From Paenibacillus sp. J2TS4 (GTDB lineage: Bacteria; Bacillota; Bacilli; Paenibacillales; NBRC-103111), in NCBI RefSeq assembly GCF_018403245.1, contig NZ_BOSH01000008.1, forward strand, positions 62,001 through 126,000: a stretch of 64,000 nucleotides of DNA. Direction: 5' to 3'. Positions 8,969-17,726 of the stretch are shown here, in pieces. Made by a program: the position numbers and the translations under genes. The notes under the pieces were generated by a model, which did no database searches, had not been told where the DNA came from, and worked only from the letters and a program-made list of their open reading frames with translations. Each line of letters opens with the position of its first letter. Position 1 is the first letter of the stretch.

Positions 8969-8997
8969 AGGCACCGAAGCAGATCGGTGCCTTTTTT
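8969..8997 (+). terminator. Terminator of the MBL-fold gene
   Basis: A perfect 9-bp stem AGGCACCGA / TCGGTGCCT is followed by a T run. Confidence 0.9.
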
Positions 8998-9441
8998 GTA
9001 TCGGGATAGTCTAGCTATGCCCGACCTTGGAGAACTGCTGTCTTCTTAGACATGCCGGGAAAATAAAGGCATTCGGTGTGGATACCCATGGTTTCCTAAT
9101 AGTCACTAAGACGATATTCCGCAGGCGATTGAGCGGGTGTTGATTTTTCAAGAGCAATGACCCGAAAATAAGCGGAGAGTTCCATTCCCTAGGTAACGCC
9201 TAATTGATTGACGGCCAGCAAAGTGGTCTTCCACTCACTTACCGCAAGGTTAAGGTAGCTCCGGCCTTCTTCCGTAATTCGGTAATACTTACGTTTAGGT
9301 CCATTGGATGTTTCGCCCATGTAGGTTTCGGTATATCCTTCAGCATGCAGACGGCGCAAAATGGCATAGACGGAACCGTCGTATACATCCGGGAAAGCCT
9401 CTTTGATAAGCTTCATAATTTCATGATCTGCGTAAAGGATA

Positions 9442-9461
9442 CTCGCGACTTGAGTCGTGAG
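9442..9461 (+). repeat. Left-end hairpin of the TnpB element
   Basis: CTCGCGAC-TTGA-GTCGTGAG, eight pairs with one G-T. It mirrors the right-end hairpin. Confidence 0.75.
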
Positions 9462-9638
9462 AAGAATTTACGCCCTTCTCTTATTAGTCCGGCCCCTTTA
9501 CTCCTCCTCTTTTGATTGATAGATGATCTTCCACTTATTTCTGAATTTCTGCTTCAAACAGGAACATATGTTTGATATAATGGAGTGTGTAGGATACAGC
9601 CTAACTGATCATATTAACACGAAGCAAGGTGACTTGAG

Positions 9639-10751
9639 TTGAAGATCACTTTAACCGCCAAAGTGAAGATCTTGCCCACTCCTGAACAAATCGATTGGTT
9701 ACGACAGACTTTACGAGCTTATCGTCTGGCAAGTGATTACCTGTCCAAGCTTGTATTTGAAGAGAAAATTCTCTCCAAGACGAAGCTGCATCAGTTGATG
9801 TATCGAGAGTTGCGTTCTACCTTTTCCTTGCGATCTCAAATGGCCCAATCAGTCATGCGAACGGTGATTGCTCGGTACAAGTCATTAGTCGGCAACGGCC
9901 ACCTCTGGACATTCGTCCGGTTCAAGAAACCGGAGCTCGACCTCGTTTGGCGTCGAGATTACTCGTTTACGCAACGGATGTTTTCCATCAACACCCTGCA
10001 TGGTCGCATCAAGGTACCTTATGAAACGAAAGGCATGGAAACTTATTTCGATGGATCCTGGTCCTTCGGGACCGCCAAGTTGGTCTACAAGCGAGGGAAG
10101 TTCTTCTTACACCTTCCAATGACCAAAGAAGTGGAAGAAGTCTCGGATCAATCTTTGAATCAAGTGGTTGGATTAGACATGGGCGTCAATTTTATCGCGA
10201 CCAGCTATGATTCCCAAGGTCAATGTACGTTCTTTCACGGTAGACCCATTAAGAATAAGCGCTCGAAGTACAAGCATTTGCGAAAGCAGCTGCAGCAACT
10301 GGGGACAGCCTCCGCTCGCCGGAAGTTAAAGCGAATCGGGGGACGAGAAAACCGCTGGATGACGGATATCAATCACCGGATATCCAAGGCACTCGTCCGC
10401 CGATATGGGGCCCATACGTTGTTTGTACTGGAAGACTTAACGGGTGTTCGAAACCGTACAGAGCGGGTTCGGGTCCAGGATCGTTATGAAACCGTGTCTT
10501 GGTCCTTCTATCAGCTGCGCCAGATGATCACGTACAAGGCCATCCTCCATGGAGCCAAAGTCATGGCGGTTGATCCCCGTTACACGTCACAAGCCTGCCC
10601 CAAATGTGAGCATACAGAGAGAGCCAATCGGGATAAGAAGAGGCACTGCTTCTGTTGTCAGAAGTGCGGGTATCGCTCGAATGATGATCGCATTGGCGCT
10701 ATGAATCTTCAGCGCATTGGAATCCAGTACATCGCTGAAGTGGCTGTGTAG
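9639..10751 (+). CDS. tnpB: TnpB RNA-guided endonuclease (IS200/IS605 OrfB)
   Basis: A 370-residue protein starting with TTG after AAGGTGAC. The N-terminal helix-turn-helix/wedge region is followed by the RuvC-like nuclease. Catalytic acids fit D180 (VVGLDMGVNF), E265 (LFVLEDLTGV) and D350 (SNDDRIGAMNL). A zinc ribbon lies between the last two (CPKC at 320-323; later CFCCQKCG). All expected residues are present and the frame is intact, so it is probably active. TnpB uses an RNA from the element's right end to cut DNA at the donor site, which helps retain the element. Confidence 0.93.
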   Translation: MKITLTAKVKILPTPEQIDWLRQTLRAYRLASDYLSKLVFEEKILSKTKLHQLMYRELRSTFSLRSQMAQSVMRTVIARYKSLVGNGHLWTFVRFKKPELDLVWRRDYSFTQRMFSINTLHGRIKVPYETKGMETYFDGSWSFGTAKLVYKRGKFFLHLPMTKEVEEVSDQSLNQVVGLDMGVNFIATSYDSQGQCTFFHGRPIKNKRSKYKHLRKQLQQLGTASARRKLKRIGGRENRWMTDINHRISKALVRRYGAHTLFVLEDLTGVRNRTERVRVQDRYETVSWSFYQLRQMITYKAILHGAKVMAVDPRYTSQACPKCEHTERANRDKKRHCFCCQKCGYRSNDDRIGAMNLQRIGIQYIAEVAV

Positions 10752-10892
10752 GAATACCTATGCAGTCGGGCAGCAGTCAACCTGCCTATGGTAACGCCAC
10801 CCCAAGGAAGGAGGCTAACCGCCGTACTCACTTCCGGGCAGTTACAAGCTCGTGACTTGAGTCATGAGTTGTTGACTTGTGTATCCATTTAG
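10752..10892 (+). ncRNA. Predicted omega/reRNA of TnpB with guide
   Basis: In TnpB elements the guide RNA scaffold comes from the tnpB 3' end and right end, and the guide is the flanking DNA. Here the scaffold would end at TTGAC (10872-10876). The guide would start at 10877 and read TTGTGTATCCATTTAG, which is the antisense of the padR start codon and ribosome site. The 5' boundary is unknown and probably lies within tnpB. Confidence 0.55.
10849..10868 (+). repeat. Right-end hairpin of the TnpB element
   Basis: CTCGTGAC-TTGA-GTCATGAG, nearly identical to the left-end hairpin with the same TTGA loop. TTGAC follows 4 nt later. Confidence 0.75.
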
Positions 10893-11206
10893 CTGCTCCT
10901 TTGGCTCCTTATCGGCGATGACGACTGATTAACTTTTGTCTTGGCGATAGCGCCTTGCACCGTTTGATGTTCTTCCGAGAGCATAGCCCAGAAGAAGGAG
11001 ATCAAATGGCTGATCCCCAAAGTTAAGCTGCCTGCCACCGTTCTCCCGAGAACCTCTCTCCCCAGCCCTTTAAGAAAGATAAGAAAAACCGGTTGATACA
11101 GTACAAAATATAAGAGACTGGCCAGCGCCATAGCAGCCGACCAAGGGGACGGAGGTGCAGGCACCGAATATAAAAGAACGACAGGCGGCCAACTCAAAGA
11201 TACCAT
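10889..11206 (-). pseudogene. Decayed membrane protein, possibly RDD family
   Basis: A 105-residue frame with two or three hydrophobic stretches. The end (ISFFWAMLSEEHQTVQGAIAKTKV) resembles the last helix and tail of RDD proteins. The start has no ribosome site and the normal N-terminal helix is missing, so it looks like a 3' remnant. Its TAA stop directly abuts the padR ATG, which suggests the two were once translated together. The assignment to RDD is weak. Confidence 0.35.
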
Positions 11207-11578
11207 ACTTATTTATTGAACAATAGTTAAAGCTTCTAGGAAACGGGTCGTTGCCAGCAAAAAAGGGGCAATGAAAGAAGCTTCTATTCAGGTTCTTCGA
11301 GGAACACGGATCACGAAGAGGATTTACTGATCGTCAAATAGTACTGGAAGCGGAGGAAGCAGGTGATAAGTGAAAGGAACAACCCGGCGTTTCGTAGAAT
11401 CGAAGCAGAGGTCATGGTCATATAATATAGCAAAGCAAAAAAAGCTAGCCTCCGCAGCCTATAGCATAGGGATTGACTAGCCGTTAAATATCGGTCAAAT
11501 GGCACTTCAAAGATATTGCTGATCCCCCGAACACTAGACCATGCAGCTTCATTGCTGGTAACAGGGATACTTGAAAGC
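11207..11578. other. Gene-poor stretch
   Basis: No gene with a ribosome site is seen. A hydrophobic leftward frame between 11311 and about 11500 could be further debris of the membrane gene at 10889-11206. Confidence 0.3.
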
Positions 11579-12772
11579 CTACCATCGGCCCTTTGTCTTC
11601 TGTTCAGCAATAAATCGGCCCAGCCTTGTCACTACGTCCTTAAGGACTTCCTCCTCCCGGACAAGCGCAATTCGAACATACCCTTCTCCTTCTTTGCCGA
11701 AGGCATCCCCTGGAATAACGACAACTCCTGTTGAATACAAAATTTCCCGGGAAATTTGTCGAGATGTCCAGCCTTTCGGAATGGGTGCCCAGAGGAACAT
11801 TGTCGCCTTTGGTGTCGGAATGTCCCAACCCGCATCACGCAGCCCATGAATCAACACATCTCTTCGGCGTTGATAAATTCCCGCCACTTTAGGGCCGGTT
11901 CCTTGTCTGTCTTCCTCCAACGCTACAATTCCGGCTTGCTGTATGGCCTCGAATACACCATAATCGATATTCGACTTCAGCTCTCCCAGGGCCTGCACCG
12001 TCTCCGCGTTGCCGACCATATAAGCAAGTCTGCAGCCCGCCATATTATAGCTTTTCGACAGGGAATGAAATTCGACAGCGACTTCTTTCGCCCCATCGAC
12101 CTGAAGAATGCTTGTCGGCTCATAACCGTCGAAAGCCAGCTCCGAATAAGCGATATCGTGAACGACAAGAAGCTCATGCTCCCGTGCAAATCGGACCAAC
12201 TTCTCGAAGAACTCGGGGTTTGCCACGGCCGAAAGAGGATTGCTGGGATAGTTGCACAGAATGAATTTGGCTCTCTGCGCGATGTCTGTCGGAATAGCGT
12301 CCAGCATGGGCAGAAAATCATTTTCCGCCCTCAACGGCATAATCCATGGAGTCACCCCCGCCAAGACAAGGCTGGCATGATAGATCGGATATCCTGGATC
12401 AGGGACGATGGCCATATCCCCTGGATCGGCAAGAGCCATTGCCAGATGAGCCAGCCCGTCCTGCGACCCCATTAGCGTCAGCACCTCTGTCTCCGGGTCC
12501 AAGTTCACCCCGAAGCGATATTCGTACCAGCGGGAAACCGCTGCCCGAAATCCGAGTCCTCCCGAACTGGTGGGATACCCGTAATTTCCCGGATCAGCGA
12601 CAGCTTTCCCCATTGCGTCCATAACCTGAGCGGAAGGGGGAAGATCCGGACTTCCTATGCCGAGGTCAATGATATCCATTCCTTGCTGGCGGACCTCTTC
12701 TTTCCATTGCTCCATTTCTGCAAAAATCGCGGAGCCCAATTGCTGGATTCTTGCGGATTTTCTAAGTCTCAT
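11579..12772 (-). CDS. Class I/II aminotransferase (LL-DAP aminotransferase-like)
   Basis: A 397-residue fold-type I PLP enzyme: DLGIGSPDLPPS, YGYPTSSGGLGFRAAV, LMGSQDGLAHLAMAL, PDPGYPIY, NYPSNPLSAVA, the aspartate in VVHDIAYSELAFDG and the Schiff-base lysine in SLSKSYNMAGCRLAY. These fit the group annotated as LL-diaminopimelate aminotransferase or aspartate aminotransferase-like. The start at 12772 follows GGGGGAAACGAATCA; the longer frame to 12829 lacks a ribosome site. The exact amino acid substrate is uncertain. It stands alone between a decayed region and a protease gene. Confidence 0.85.
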   Translation of the reverse strand: MRLRKSARIQQLGSAIFAEMEQWKEEVRQQGMDIIDLGIGSPDLPPSAQVMDAMGKAVADPGNYGYPTSSGGLGFRAAVSRWYEYRFGVNLDPETEVLTLMGSQDGLAHLAMALADPGDMAIVPDPGYPIYHASLVLAGVTPWIMPLRAENDFLPMLDAIPTDIAQRAKFILCNYPSNPLSAVANPEFFEKLVRFAREHELLVVHDIAYSELAFDGYEPTSILQVDGAKEVAVEFHSLSKSYNMAGCRLAYMVGNAETVQALGELKSNIDYGVFEAIQQAGIVALEEDRQGTGPKVAGIYQRRRDVLIHGLRDAGWDIPTPKATMFLWAPIPKGWTSRQISREILYSTGVVVIPGDAFGKEGEGYVRIALVREEEVLKDVVTRLGRFIAEQKTKGRW

Positions 12773-12866
12773 TGATTCGTTTCCCCCATTAATGATTAAT
12801 CTCCATAACAATCTGTTAGCGCAGGCCAACAGTCAAGCCAGCCCATAATTAGCCCAGACTGCCCCA

Positions 12867-13955
12867 TCACGAACTAACCAGCCAATGAAAATGAGAGAAG
12901 GAGTACAGCATATAAATAAGAGATACAGCCAATGCCAAGTAGACCGATCCCAGCGTCCAGCGAATTTTTTGCGGAACAAAAAAATATTCTTCATTCTCAT
13001 AAAAATAATAGTCCGCGCGACAGTGGACAAGCAAAAATCGGCCTTCTTTCTTATCCTTAATATCTGTCTGCAGCAACCGGGCGCGGCGAACCAGCACCTG
13101 GCCGGGAAGCGACAGTATTCCCCGCAATCCAATATCATCCCATAAAAACATCATCGTTTGTTGACCGCTTAAATCCGATATTGTCGTAAATTCCAGATCT
13201 CTTTGCTCCCCCGGCTCAGGAAGCTCCTGCCCCCGCTCCCGCAGCCTGTCTTCCACCCAAGTAAGCGGAAGCTCATAGGAAGCTTCCATGCTGCGCAATT
13301 TCGGCCCTTTCCTCCGGTCAATATACTTGCGGCCCAGGTCCACCGCAAATAAAAACCAGAAGATAAACAAAATATACAGCTGATAATAGACAATGATGAT
13401 CAAACCGGCGATTAGCCCGATCGAAACAAGCCTCCGGCTCACCGCCGTCGCTATCCGTCCCCCATCCAACGGATGAAGAGGCAGTAAATTAATGAGATTA
13501 ATAATGAATCCTATATAGGCCAGGGCCAAAAAGAGCAGCGAATCGTAACGGGAGCCAATCCAAAAAGAAGCGAAGGCTCCCAAGCTGCCAAGCAGAGGTC
13601 CCCCTAAGGCAATATAAGCTTCAATAGCTGCGTTGCGCGGGTGTCTCTCCAGATTGACCATGGCCCCGACGAAAGGAATAAACACGGGCGCCGAGGTCGT
13701 TAGCCCTTTGTGCTTGGCAGCCGCCACATGACCCAGTTCGTGAATCAGTACCATGACCACCATGCCGACAGCCAATTCAACGGGAGCAATCAAGGTATAA
13801 GCGCCTACTGAAACAAGCATGGTCAAAATCGCGCCTCCGAAGGAGCCCATTTTCACATAAATTAGCCCTTGCTTCAGCTTCGTTAGAAAAAAAGTCCCTG
13901 CAGCTTCAAGCGGCCGCAGCGTACTCTTATCCTCGCGATTTTGTTTCGACTCCAT
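12867..13955 (-). CDS. M50-family membrane metalloprotease
   Basis: A 362-residue multi-pass protein with the zinc motif HELGH at residues 72-76 inside a hydrophobic helix and the third-ligand motif LLPLHPLDGGRI near residue 160. These define site-2-protease-type rhomboid-like cleavage within membranes. A soluble segment (residues about 215-325) and a final membrane helix follow, without a PDZ domain. Many Firmicute relatives have no known substrate. It precedes the Spx/ArsC-like gene in the same direction only by position; a link is not shown. Confidence 0.85.
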   Translation of the reverse strand: MESKQNREDKSTLRPLEAAGTFFLTKLKQGLIYVKMGSFGGAILTMLVSVGAYTLIAPVELAVGMVVMVLIHELGHVAAAKHKGLTTSAPVFIPFVGAMVNLERHPRNAAIEAYIALGGPLLGSLGAFASFWIGSRYDSLLFLALAYIGFIINLINLLPLHPLDGGRIATAVSRRLVSIGLIAGLIIIVYYQLYILFIFWFLFAVDLGRKYIDRRKGPKLRSMEASYELPLTWVEDRLRERGQELPEPGEQRDLEFTTISDLSGQQTMMFLWDDIGLRGILSLPGQVLVRRARLLQTDIKDKKEGRFLLVHCRADYYFYENEEYFFVPQKIRWTLGSVYLALAVSLIYMLYSFSHFHWLVSS

Positions 13956-13995
13956 CCGCCCTGTCCCCCTCTATGCTGTCAGCAGGCTAAGTCTT

Positions 13996-14352
13996 TCATT
14001 CCCAGACCTGCTTATACAATTCTTCCTTGAATCCGACAGTCACCCGACTGCCATCCGTTACTACCGGACGCTTGATCAGCCTTCCATTGGAAGCCAACAG
14101 ACGGATCTGTTCCTCCACGCTCATCTGTCCCAATTTATCCTTCAAGTTCATTTCCTTGTATACTTCACCGGAGGTGTTAAAAAACTTTTTCAGCTCCAAT
14201 CCGCTCTTGCTGAGCAGGTCAGTCAATTCCTCCTCAGACGGCGGTTCCTCGAATACGTTCACTGTCGTTACTTCGTGTCCCTTGGATTGCAGCCATTTAA
14301 GCGCATTGCGGCAGGTGCTGCATTTGGGATAACCATACATCTTAAGCTTCAT
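13996..14352 (-). CDS. Spx/ArsC-family (arsenate reductase-like) protein
   Basis: A 118-residue thioredoxin-fold protein with CSTC at residues 11-14 (YGYPKCSTCRNALKWL) and the family end LIKRPVVTDGSRVTVGF. This is the YusI-type branch of the ArsC/Spx family. Spx itself binds RNA polymerase, while YusI-like proteins have no settled role. The start follows GGCAAGGAGGAGTAACA. The gap to rluA is 2 bp, so it belongs to the end of that leftward unit. Confidence 0.85.
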   Translation of the reverse strand: MKLKMYGYPKCSTCRNALKWLQSKGHEVTTVNVFEEPPSEEELTDLLSKSGLELKKFFNTSGEVYKEMNLKDKLGQMSVEEQIRLLASNGRLIKRPVVTDGSRVTVGFKEELYKQVWE

Positions 14353-14354
14353 TG

Positions 14355-15335
14355 TTACTCCTCCTTGCCGGTCATTCCATAATCTATGGTGTGGCTATTT
14401 GCCGGGTTCGCGGCACTCGATAAGGCTTGCCTCAGCCGATTCATATCGGGAGGAAGCTCCGCTTGAAACTCTACCGCCCGCTTCGTCCCCGGATGAACGA
14501 AGCCAAGCCGATGAGCATGCAGCGCCTGCCGGTCAATTGCAGCGCCCTCTGGAAGCGGAGGTCCGCCTTCAGGGGGGTAAATTTTGTCACCGATTAGCGG
14601 ATGGCCGATATACAGCATATGTACCCGAATTTGGTGAGTCCTGCCGGTCTCCAGTCTGACGGAGGCCAACGTAGCTCCATTCAGCCGCTCCACTACCCGG
14701 TAATGAGTGACGGCCGGATACCCCTGCCGAGTGACTATCCGATAATGAGGCTGCTCCGGATCCCGATCTATTGGCGCATCGATGGTTCCTTCGTCCGCCT
14801 GTATCTCCCCGTGCACGAGCGCCCTATATTCCTTGAGCACTTCTTGAGCTTTCATTTGCTCGGAAATATGCTGGTGGACGAACGGATTCTTGGCGATGGC
14901 CAGCACCCCCGACGTGTCCTGGTCCAGACGATGAACCGGCCGGAAGCGGACTTTTTCCCCCCGCTCCAGCCAGTGATGGACTACCCCGTTCGCCAGCGTA
15001 TGAACATAATGCCCATGCGTCGGATGGACGATCATCCCTGCGGGCTTATTGACAATAAGCAAATAGGCATCCTCGTAAATGATATCGAGCGGAATGGGCT
15101 CGGGCAAAATATCATCCGACTGCTCTTGCTCCATATGGATTTCTATTAGGTCTCCAGCGCGAACCGGAACATTAATGTATTGACGTTCCCCGTTAACGGT
15201 AATGCCCTTCTCGGTTCGTTTCAAACGGGAAAGCAGTCTGCGTGAAAGCTGCATCCGGCTTTTCAAAATGGTTTTAAGCTGAATGCCCTCCTCTTCGGGA
15301 GAGACAATATAGGTTAACGGTTCATAGTAGCTCAT
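14355..15335 (-). CDS. RluA-family pseudouridine synthase
   Basis: A 326-residue protein: an S4-like N-terminal part (MQLSRRLLSRLKRTEKGITVNG), then the catalytic motif HRLDQDTSGVLAIAKNP with the active aspartate, and LETGRTHQIRVHM. It isomerises uridine to pseudouridine in rRNA or tRNA. Which position it modifies cannot be deduced, since Firmicutes have several RluD-like paralogues. It overlaps the end of the adenosyltransferase gene by 4 bp, so it is translated with the cobalamin genes though not functionally related. Confidence 0.9.
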   Translation of the reverse strand: MSYYEPLTYIVSPEEEGIQLKTILKSRMQLSRRLLSRLKRTEKGITVNGERQYINVPVRAGDLIEIHMEQEQSDDILPEPIPLDIIYEDAYLLIVNKPAGMIVHPTHGHYVHTLANGVVHHWLERGEKVRFRPVHRLDQDTSGVLAIAKNPFVHQHISEQMKAQEVLKEYRALVHGEIQADEGTIDAPIDRDPEQPHYRIVTRQGYPAVTHYRVVERLNGATLASVRLETGRTHQIRVHMLYIGHPLIGDKIYPPEGGPPLPEGAAIDRQALHAHRLGFVHPGTKRAVEFQAELPPDMNRLRQALSSAANPANSHTIDYGMTGKEE

Positions 15336-15901
15336 TTCTTCCTGCGAAACACCTCGCCGCTGCGAATATATTCGACATCCGGTACTCCCAATCGATAATT
15401 GACCGTTCGAGCTACCGTAAAGAAGAAATCCGACAAACGGTTCAGATAGATCCGGACGTCCTGGTTGATTTCATCCTCTTTGGCCAGGGTGACGACTCTT
15501 CGTTCCGCTCTCCGGCAAACCGTCCGGCACACATGAAGCAGCGCCGATGCTTGAGAACCCCCAGGCAGAATAAAGCGGGAGATGTCCGGTGTTTCCTCAT
15601 CATACTTGTCAATGAGCGTCTCCAGACGTTCGGATAGACCCGAGGCCAGCTTAAATTCTCTTTTGGACCTTGGCAGAACGGCCAAATCATGCCCGCAATC
15701 AAATAGCTCATGCTGAATCTGCAGCAGATCGGCCAGCAAATCGGCAAACTTCTCTTCGTCCAGCACAGCCATGGCCTGTCCGACAAAACAGTTCAATTCA
15801 TCCACCGTGCCATAGGCTTCTACCCTGACATTATCTTTATCGACCCTGCCCCCAATGACTCCCGTCTGACCAGCGTCGCCTGTTCTTGTATAAATATTCA
15901 T
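15332..15901 (-). CDS. PduO-type cob(I)alamin adenosyltransferase
   Basis: A 189-residue protein with the PduO-family N-terminus IYTRTGDAGQTGVIGG, the helix VEAYGTVDELNCFVGQA, the motif FILPGGSQASALLHVCRTVCRRAERRVV and LNRLSDFFFTVAR. It transfers the adenosyl group of ATP to cob(I)alamin or its precursors. It lies at the end of the cobalamin genes, 20 bp after cobQ, and overlaps rluA. Start at 15901 after TGGGAGGCGTGAAATC. Confidence 0.95.
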   Translation of the reverse strand: MNIYTRTGDAGQTGVIGGRVDKDNVRVEAYGTVDELNCFVGQAMAVLDEEKFADLLADLLQIQHELFDCGHDLAVLPRSKREFKLASGLSERLETLIDKYDEETPDISRFILPGGSQASALLHVCRTVCRRAERRVVTLAKEDEINQDVRIYLNRLSDFFFTVARTVNYRLGVPDVEYIRSGEVFRRKK

Positions 15902-15921
15902 GATTTCACGCCTCCCAATGG

Positions 15922-17664
15922 TTAATTAATACGTTCCGTTCCCGTTTTCGTTGCATCTATCATCTCATAAATTTCTCGGATAGCCAAATGCTCCCGAACA
16001 TGAAACGCCAATTTTTCAAATGCGGCTTCCCGCCGTCGGCCAAAAAGGAGCGTCCCTTCCCGGGCAGGCCATCCTTTATCCTGTCGAATCCGGTTCAGCC
16101 AGGCTCTCCGAAATTCGTCGTTATGCAGAACTCCGTGCAAATTGGAGCCCCAAATCCGTCCGTCCGACGTCATAGCCCCCTCCGGATGAAAATCATCCTG
16201 CCGTTCTCCTTCCCGTTCATTTCTTACCCTAAAAGGATGTTCGCCAGGAGATAAAAATCGGGTGAGCCCCATATGAATTTCATAGCCTTTAATCGGAATG
16301 GCCCTTCCCTCTTCCCAGCCGTCGGCATATCCTGCGATTCGCTCTGTTTTATTGTCGGGGACGAATAAGGTTTCCGTTGGAAGCAGGCCCAAGCCGGAGC
16401 TTTCCGACCGATTGGATTCGTCGGATTCACTGTCGATCAGCTTCTTGCCAAGCATTTGGTAGCCGCCGCATAAACCGGCCACCCGGCCCCCTTCCCCGAT
16501 ATAACGGGCAATGGCTTGATCCAGACCGCAGCTCCGCAAGTAAGCCAGGTCTTCCATCGTGTTTTGGCTGCCAGGGAGAATCACGGCATCCGGCCAACCC
16601 ATGTCGTCCGCGGAGGTTACGAATCGAATCCGCACATCTTCTTCCTCATAAAGGGGATCGATGTCCGTAAAGTTCGCAATGCGAGGCAATCGGATGACGG
16701 CAATATCGAGAGCCCTTGCTTCCTTTGGACGCTGCTGCTTCCTTTTGCTTTCCAGAGAGGCCGAATCCTCATCTTCGAGCTCCAGACCAGGAAGGAACGG
16801 AATGACTCCCAGCACCGGCTTGCCCGTCTTTTGCTCCAGCCAGTCCAACCCCGGCTTCAGCAATGTCACATCCCCGCGGAATTTGTTAATGATGAAGCCC
16901 TTGACCCGGTCTCTCTCTTCGGGAGTCAAAATTTCAAGCGTGCCCACGATAGAGGCAAACACACCTCCCCGGTCAATATCGGCCACTAACAAGACCGGAG
17001 CATCGGCCCAGCCTGCCAGCCTCATGTTGACGATATCCCGATCTTTCAGGTTGACCTCCGCCGGGCTCCCCGCCCCTTCGATAACGACCAGTTCGTAATC
17101 TCGACGCAGCCTCGCCAGGGATTCCCGGACGATCCCTTCCGCTTCCGACAAATAGCTTTCGCGATACGTGCGCGCATCCAGGTCTTTATACGGCTTGCCG
17201 TGAACGACCACCTGTGAAACCATATCCTGCGTCGGCTTCAGCAGAATCGGATTCATATCTGTGGTGGCCGCGATTCGACAAGCATCGGCCTGCATCCCTT
17301 GGGCCCGTCCGATTTCTTTCCCGTCCGGCGTCACAAACGAATTAAGCGACATATTCTGCGATTTAAAAGGAGCCACCTTCCAGCCGTCCTCAACAAAAAT
17401 TCTGCACAAGGCGGTGGCCAGCAGGCTCTTGCCGACATCAGAGGACGTCCCCTGAAGCATGACGGTGCGTCCCGGCTCTCGTTCTTGGACTGGCCTGGCT
17501 ACTCGCTCAGCTTCTCGTTCAGTGGCTTGCATTTCCTCATTCGTTGGCTCAGCCGCTTGATCCTGCTCGCACACCTGTTCAGCTATACATTCAGTTCCCT
17601 GTACTCGCTCATTCGTTGGCTCATGAATCTGCTCATACTTAAGCTTCGTTTCGTTGCGATCCAT
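15922..17664 (-). CDS. cobQ: Cobyric acid synthase with N-terminal extension
   Basis: A 580-residue protein: an N-terminal dethiobiotin-synthetase-like domain (VMLQGTSSDVGKSLLATALCR; FKSQNMSLNSFVT; IEGAGSPAEVNL), then a type-1 glutamine amidotransferase domain with the cysteine in GGRVAGLCGGYQMLG and a late His in SNLHGVLHN. It amidates four side chains of adenosylcobyrinic a,c-diamide. Unusually, about 65 Glu/Gln/Arg-rich residues with a repeated EPTNE motif precede the catalytic core. The ribosome site AAAAGGAGGCAGGGTCG before 17664 shows that this extension is translated. Confidence 0.95.
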   Translation of the reverse strand: MDRNETKLKYEQIHEPTNERVQGTECIAEQVCEQDQAAEPTNEEMQATEREAERVARPVQEREPGRTVMLQGTSSDVGKSLLATALCRIFVEDGWKVAPFKSQNMSLNSFVTPDGKEIGRAQGMQADACRIAATTDMNPILLKPTQDMVSQVVVHGKPYKDLDARTYRESYLSEAEGIVRESLARLRRDYELVVIEGAGSPAEVNLKDRDIVNMRLAGWADAPVLLVADIDRGGVFASIVGTLEILTPEERDRVKGFIINKFRGDVTLLKPGLDWLEQKTGKPVLGVIPFLPGLELEDEDSASLESKRKQQRPKEARALDIAVIRLPRIANFTDIDPLYEEEDVRIRFVTSADDMGWPDAVILPGSQNTMEDLAYLRSCGLDQAIARYIGEGGRVAGLCGGYQMLGKKLIDSESDESNRSESSGLGLLPTETLFVPDNKTERIAGYADGWEEGRAIPIKGYEIHMGLTRFLSPGEHPFRVRNEREGERQDDFHPEGAMTSDGRIWGSNLHGVLHNDEFRRAWLNRIRQDKGWPAREGTLLFGRRREAAFEKLAFHVREHLAIREIYEMIDATKTGTERIN

Positions 17665-17726
17665 CGACCCTGCCTCCTTTTCAACAAAATGGGTTAAGGC
17701 TGTATTGGCGGCTCAAGCTTTAGCCG

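Larger units (their letters stand above)
9441..10876 (+). mobile_element. IS200/IS605-group element carrying only tnpB
   Basis: The element has tnpB, no tnpA, and a subterminal hairpin near each end (9442-9461 and 10849-10868). The right boundary is placed after TTGAC at 10872-10876, which matches the right cleavage site described for ISDra2-like elements. The left boundary is placed after GGAT at 9440 because this restores the padR frame. No target duplication is seen, as expected for this single-strand transposition mechanism. It would need a TnpA in trans to move. The exact left end is inferred. Confidence 0.8.
9189..10888 (-). pseudogene. PadR-family regulator gene split by a TnpB element
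   Basis: The body (9189-9440) encodes a PadR winged helix: EIMKLIKEAF, DGSVYAILRRLHAEGY and GPKRKYYRITEEGRSYL. It has no start of its own upstream of the insertion. On the far side of the element, AAAGGAG precedes ATG at 10886-10888 followed by GAT ACA CAA. Joining base 10877 to base 9440 puts the two parts in the same frame (MDTQ then ILYADHEIMKLI). The rejoined protein would be about 87 residues, shorter at the N-terminus than usual PadR proteins, so some sequence may have been lost. An internal ATG at 9416 could give a truncated product. Confidence 0.75.

Noticed and set aside
11756..12475. 239-codon rightward frame opposite the aminotransferase
   Set aside because: Antisense shadow; the leftward frame has the full PLP-enzyme motif set.
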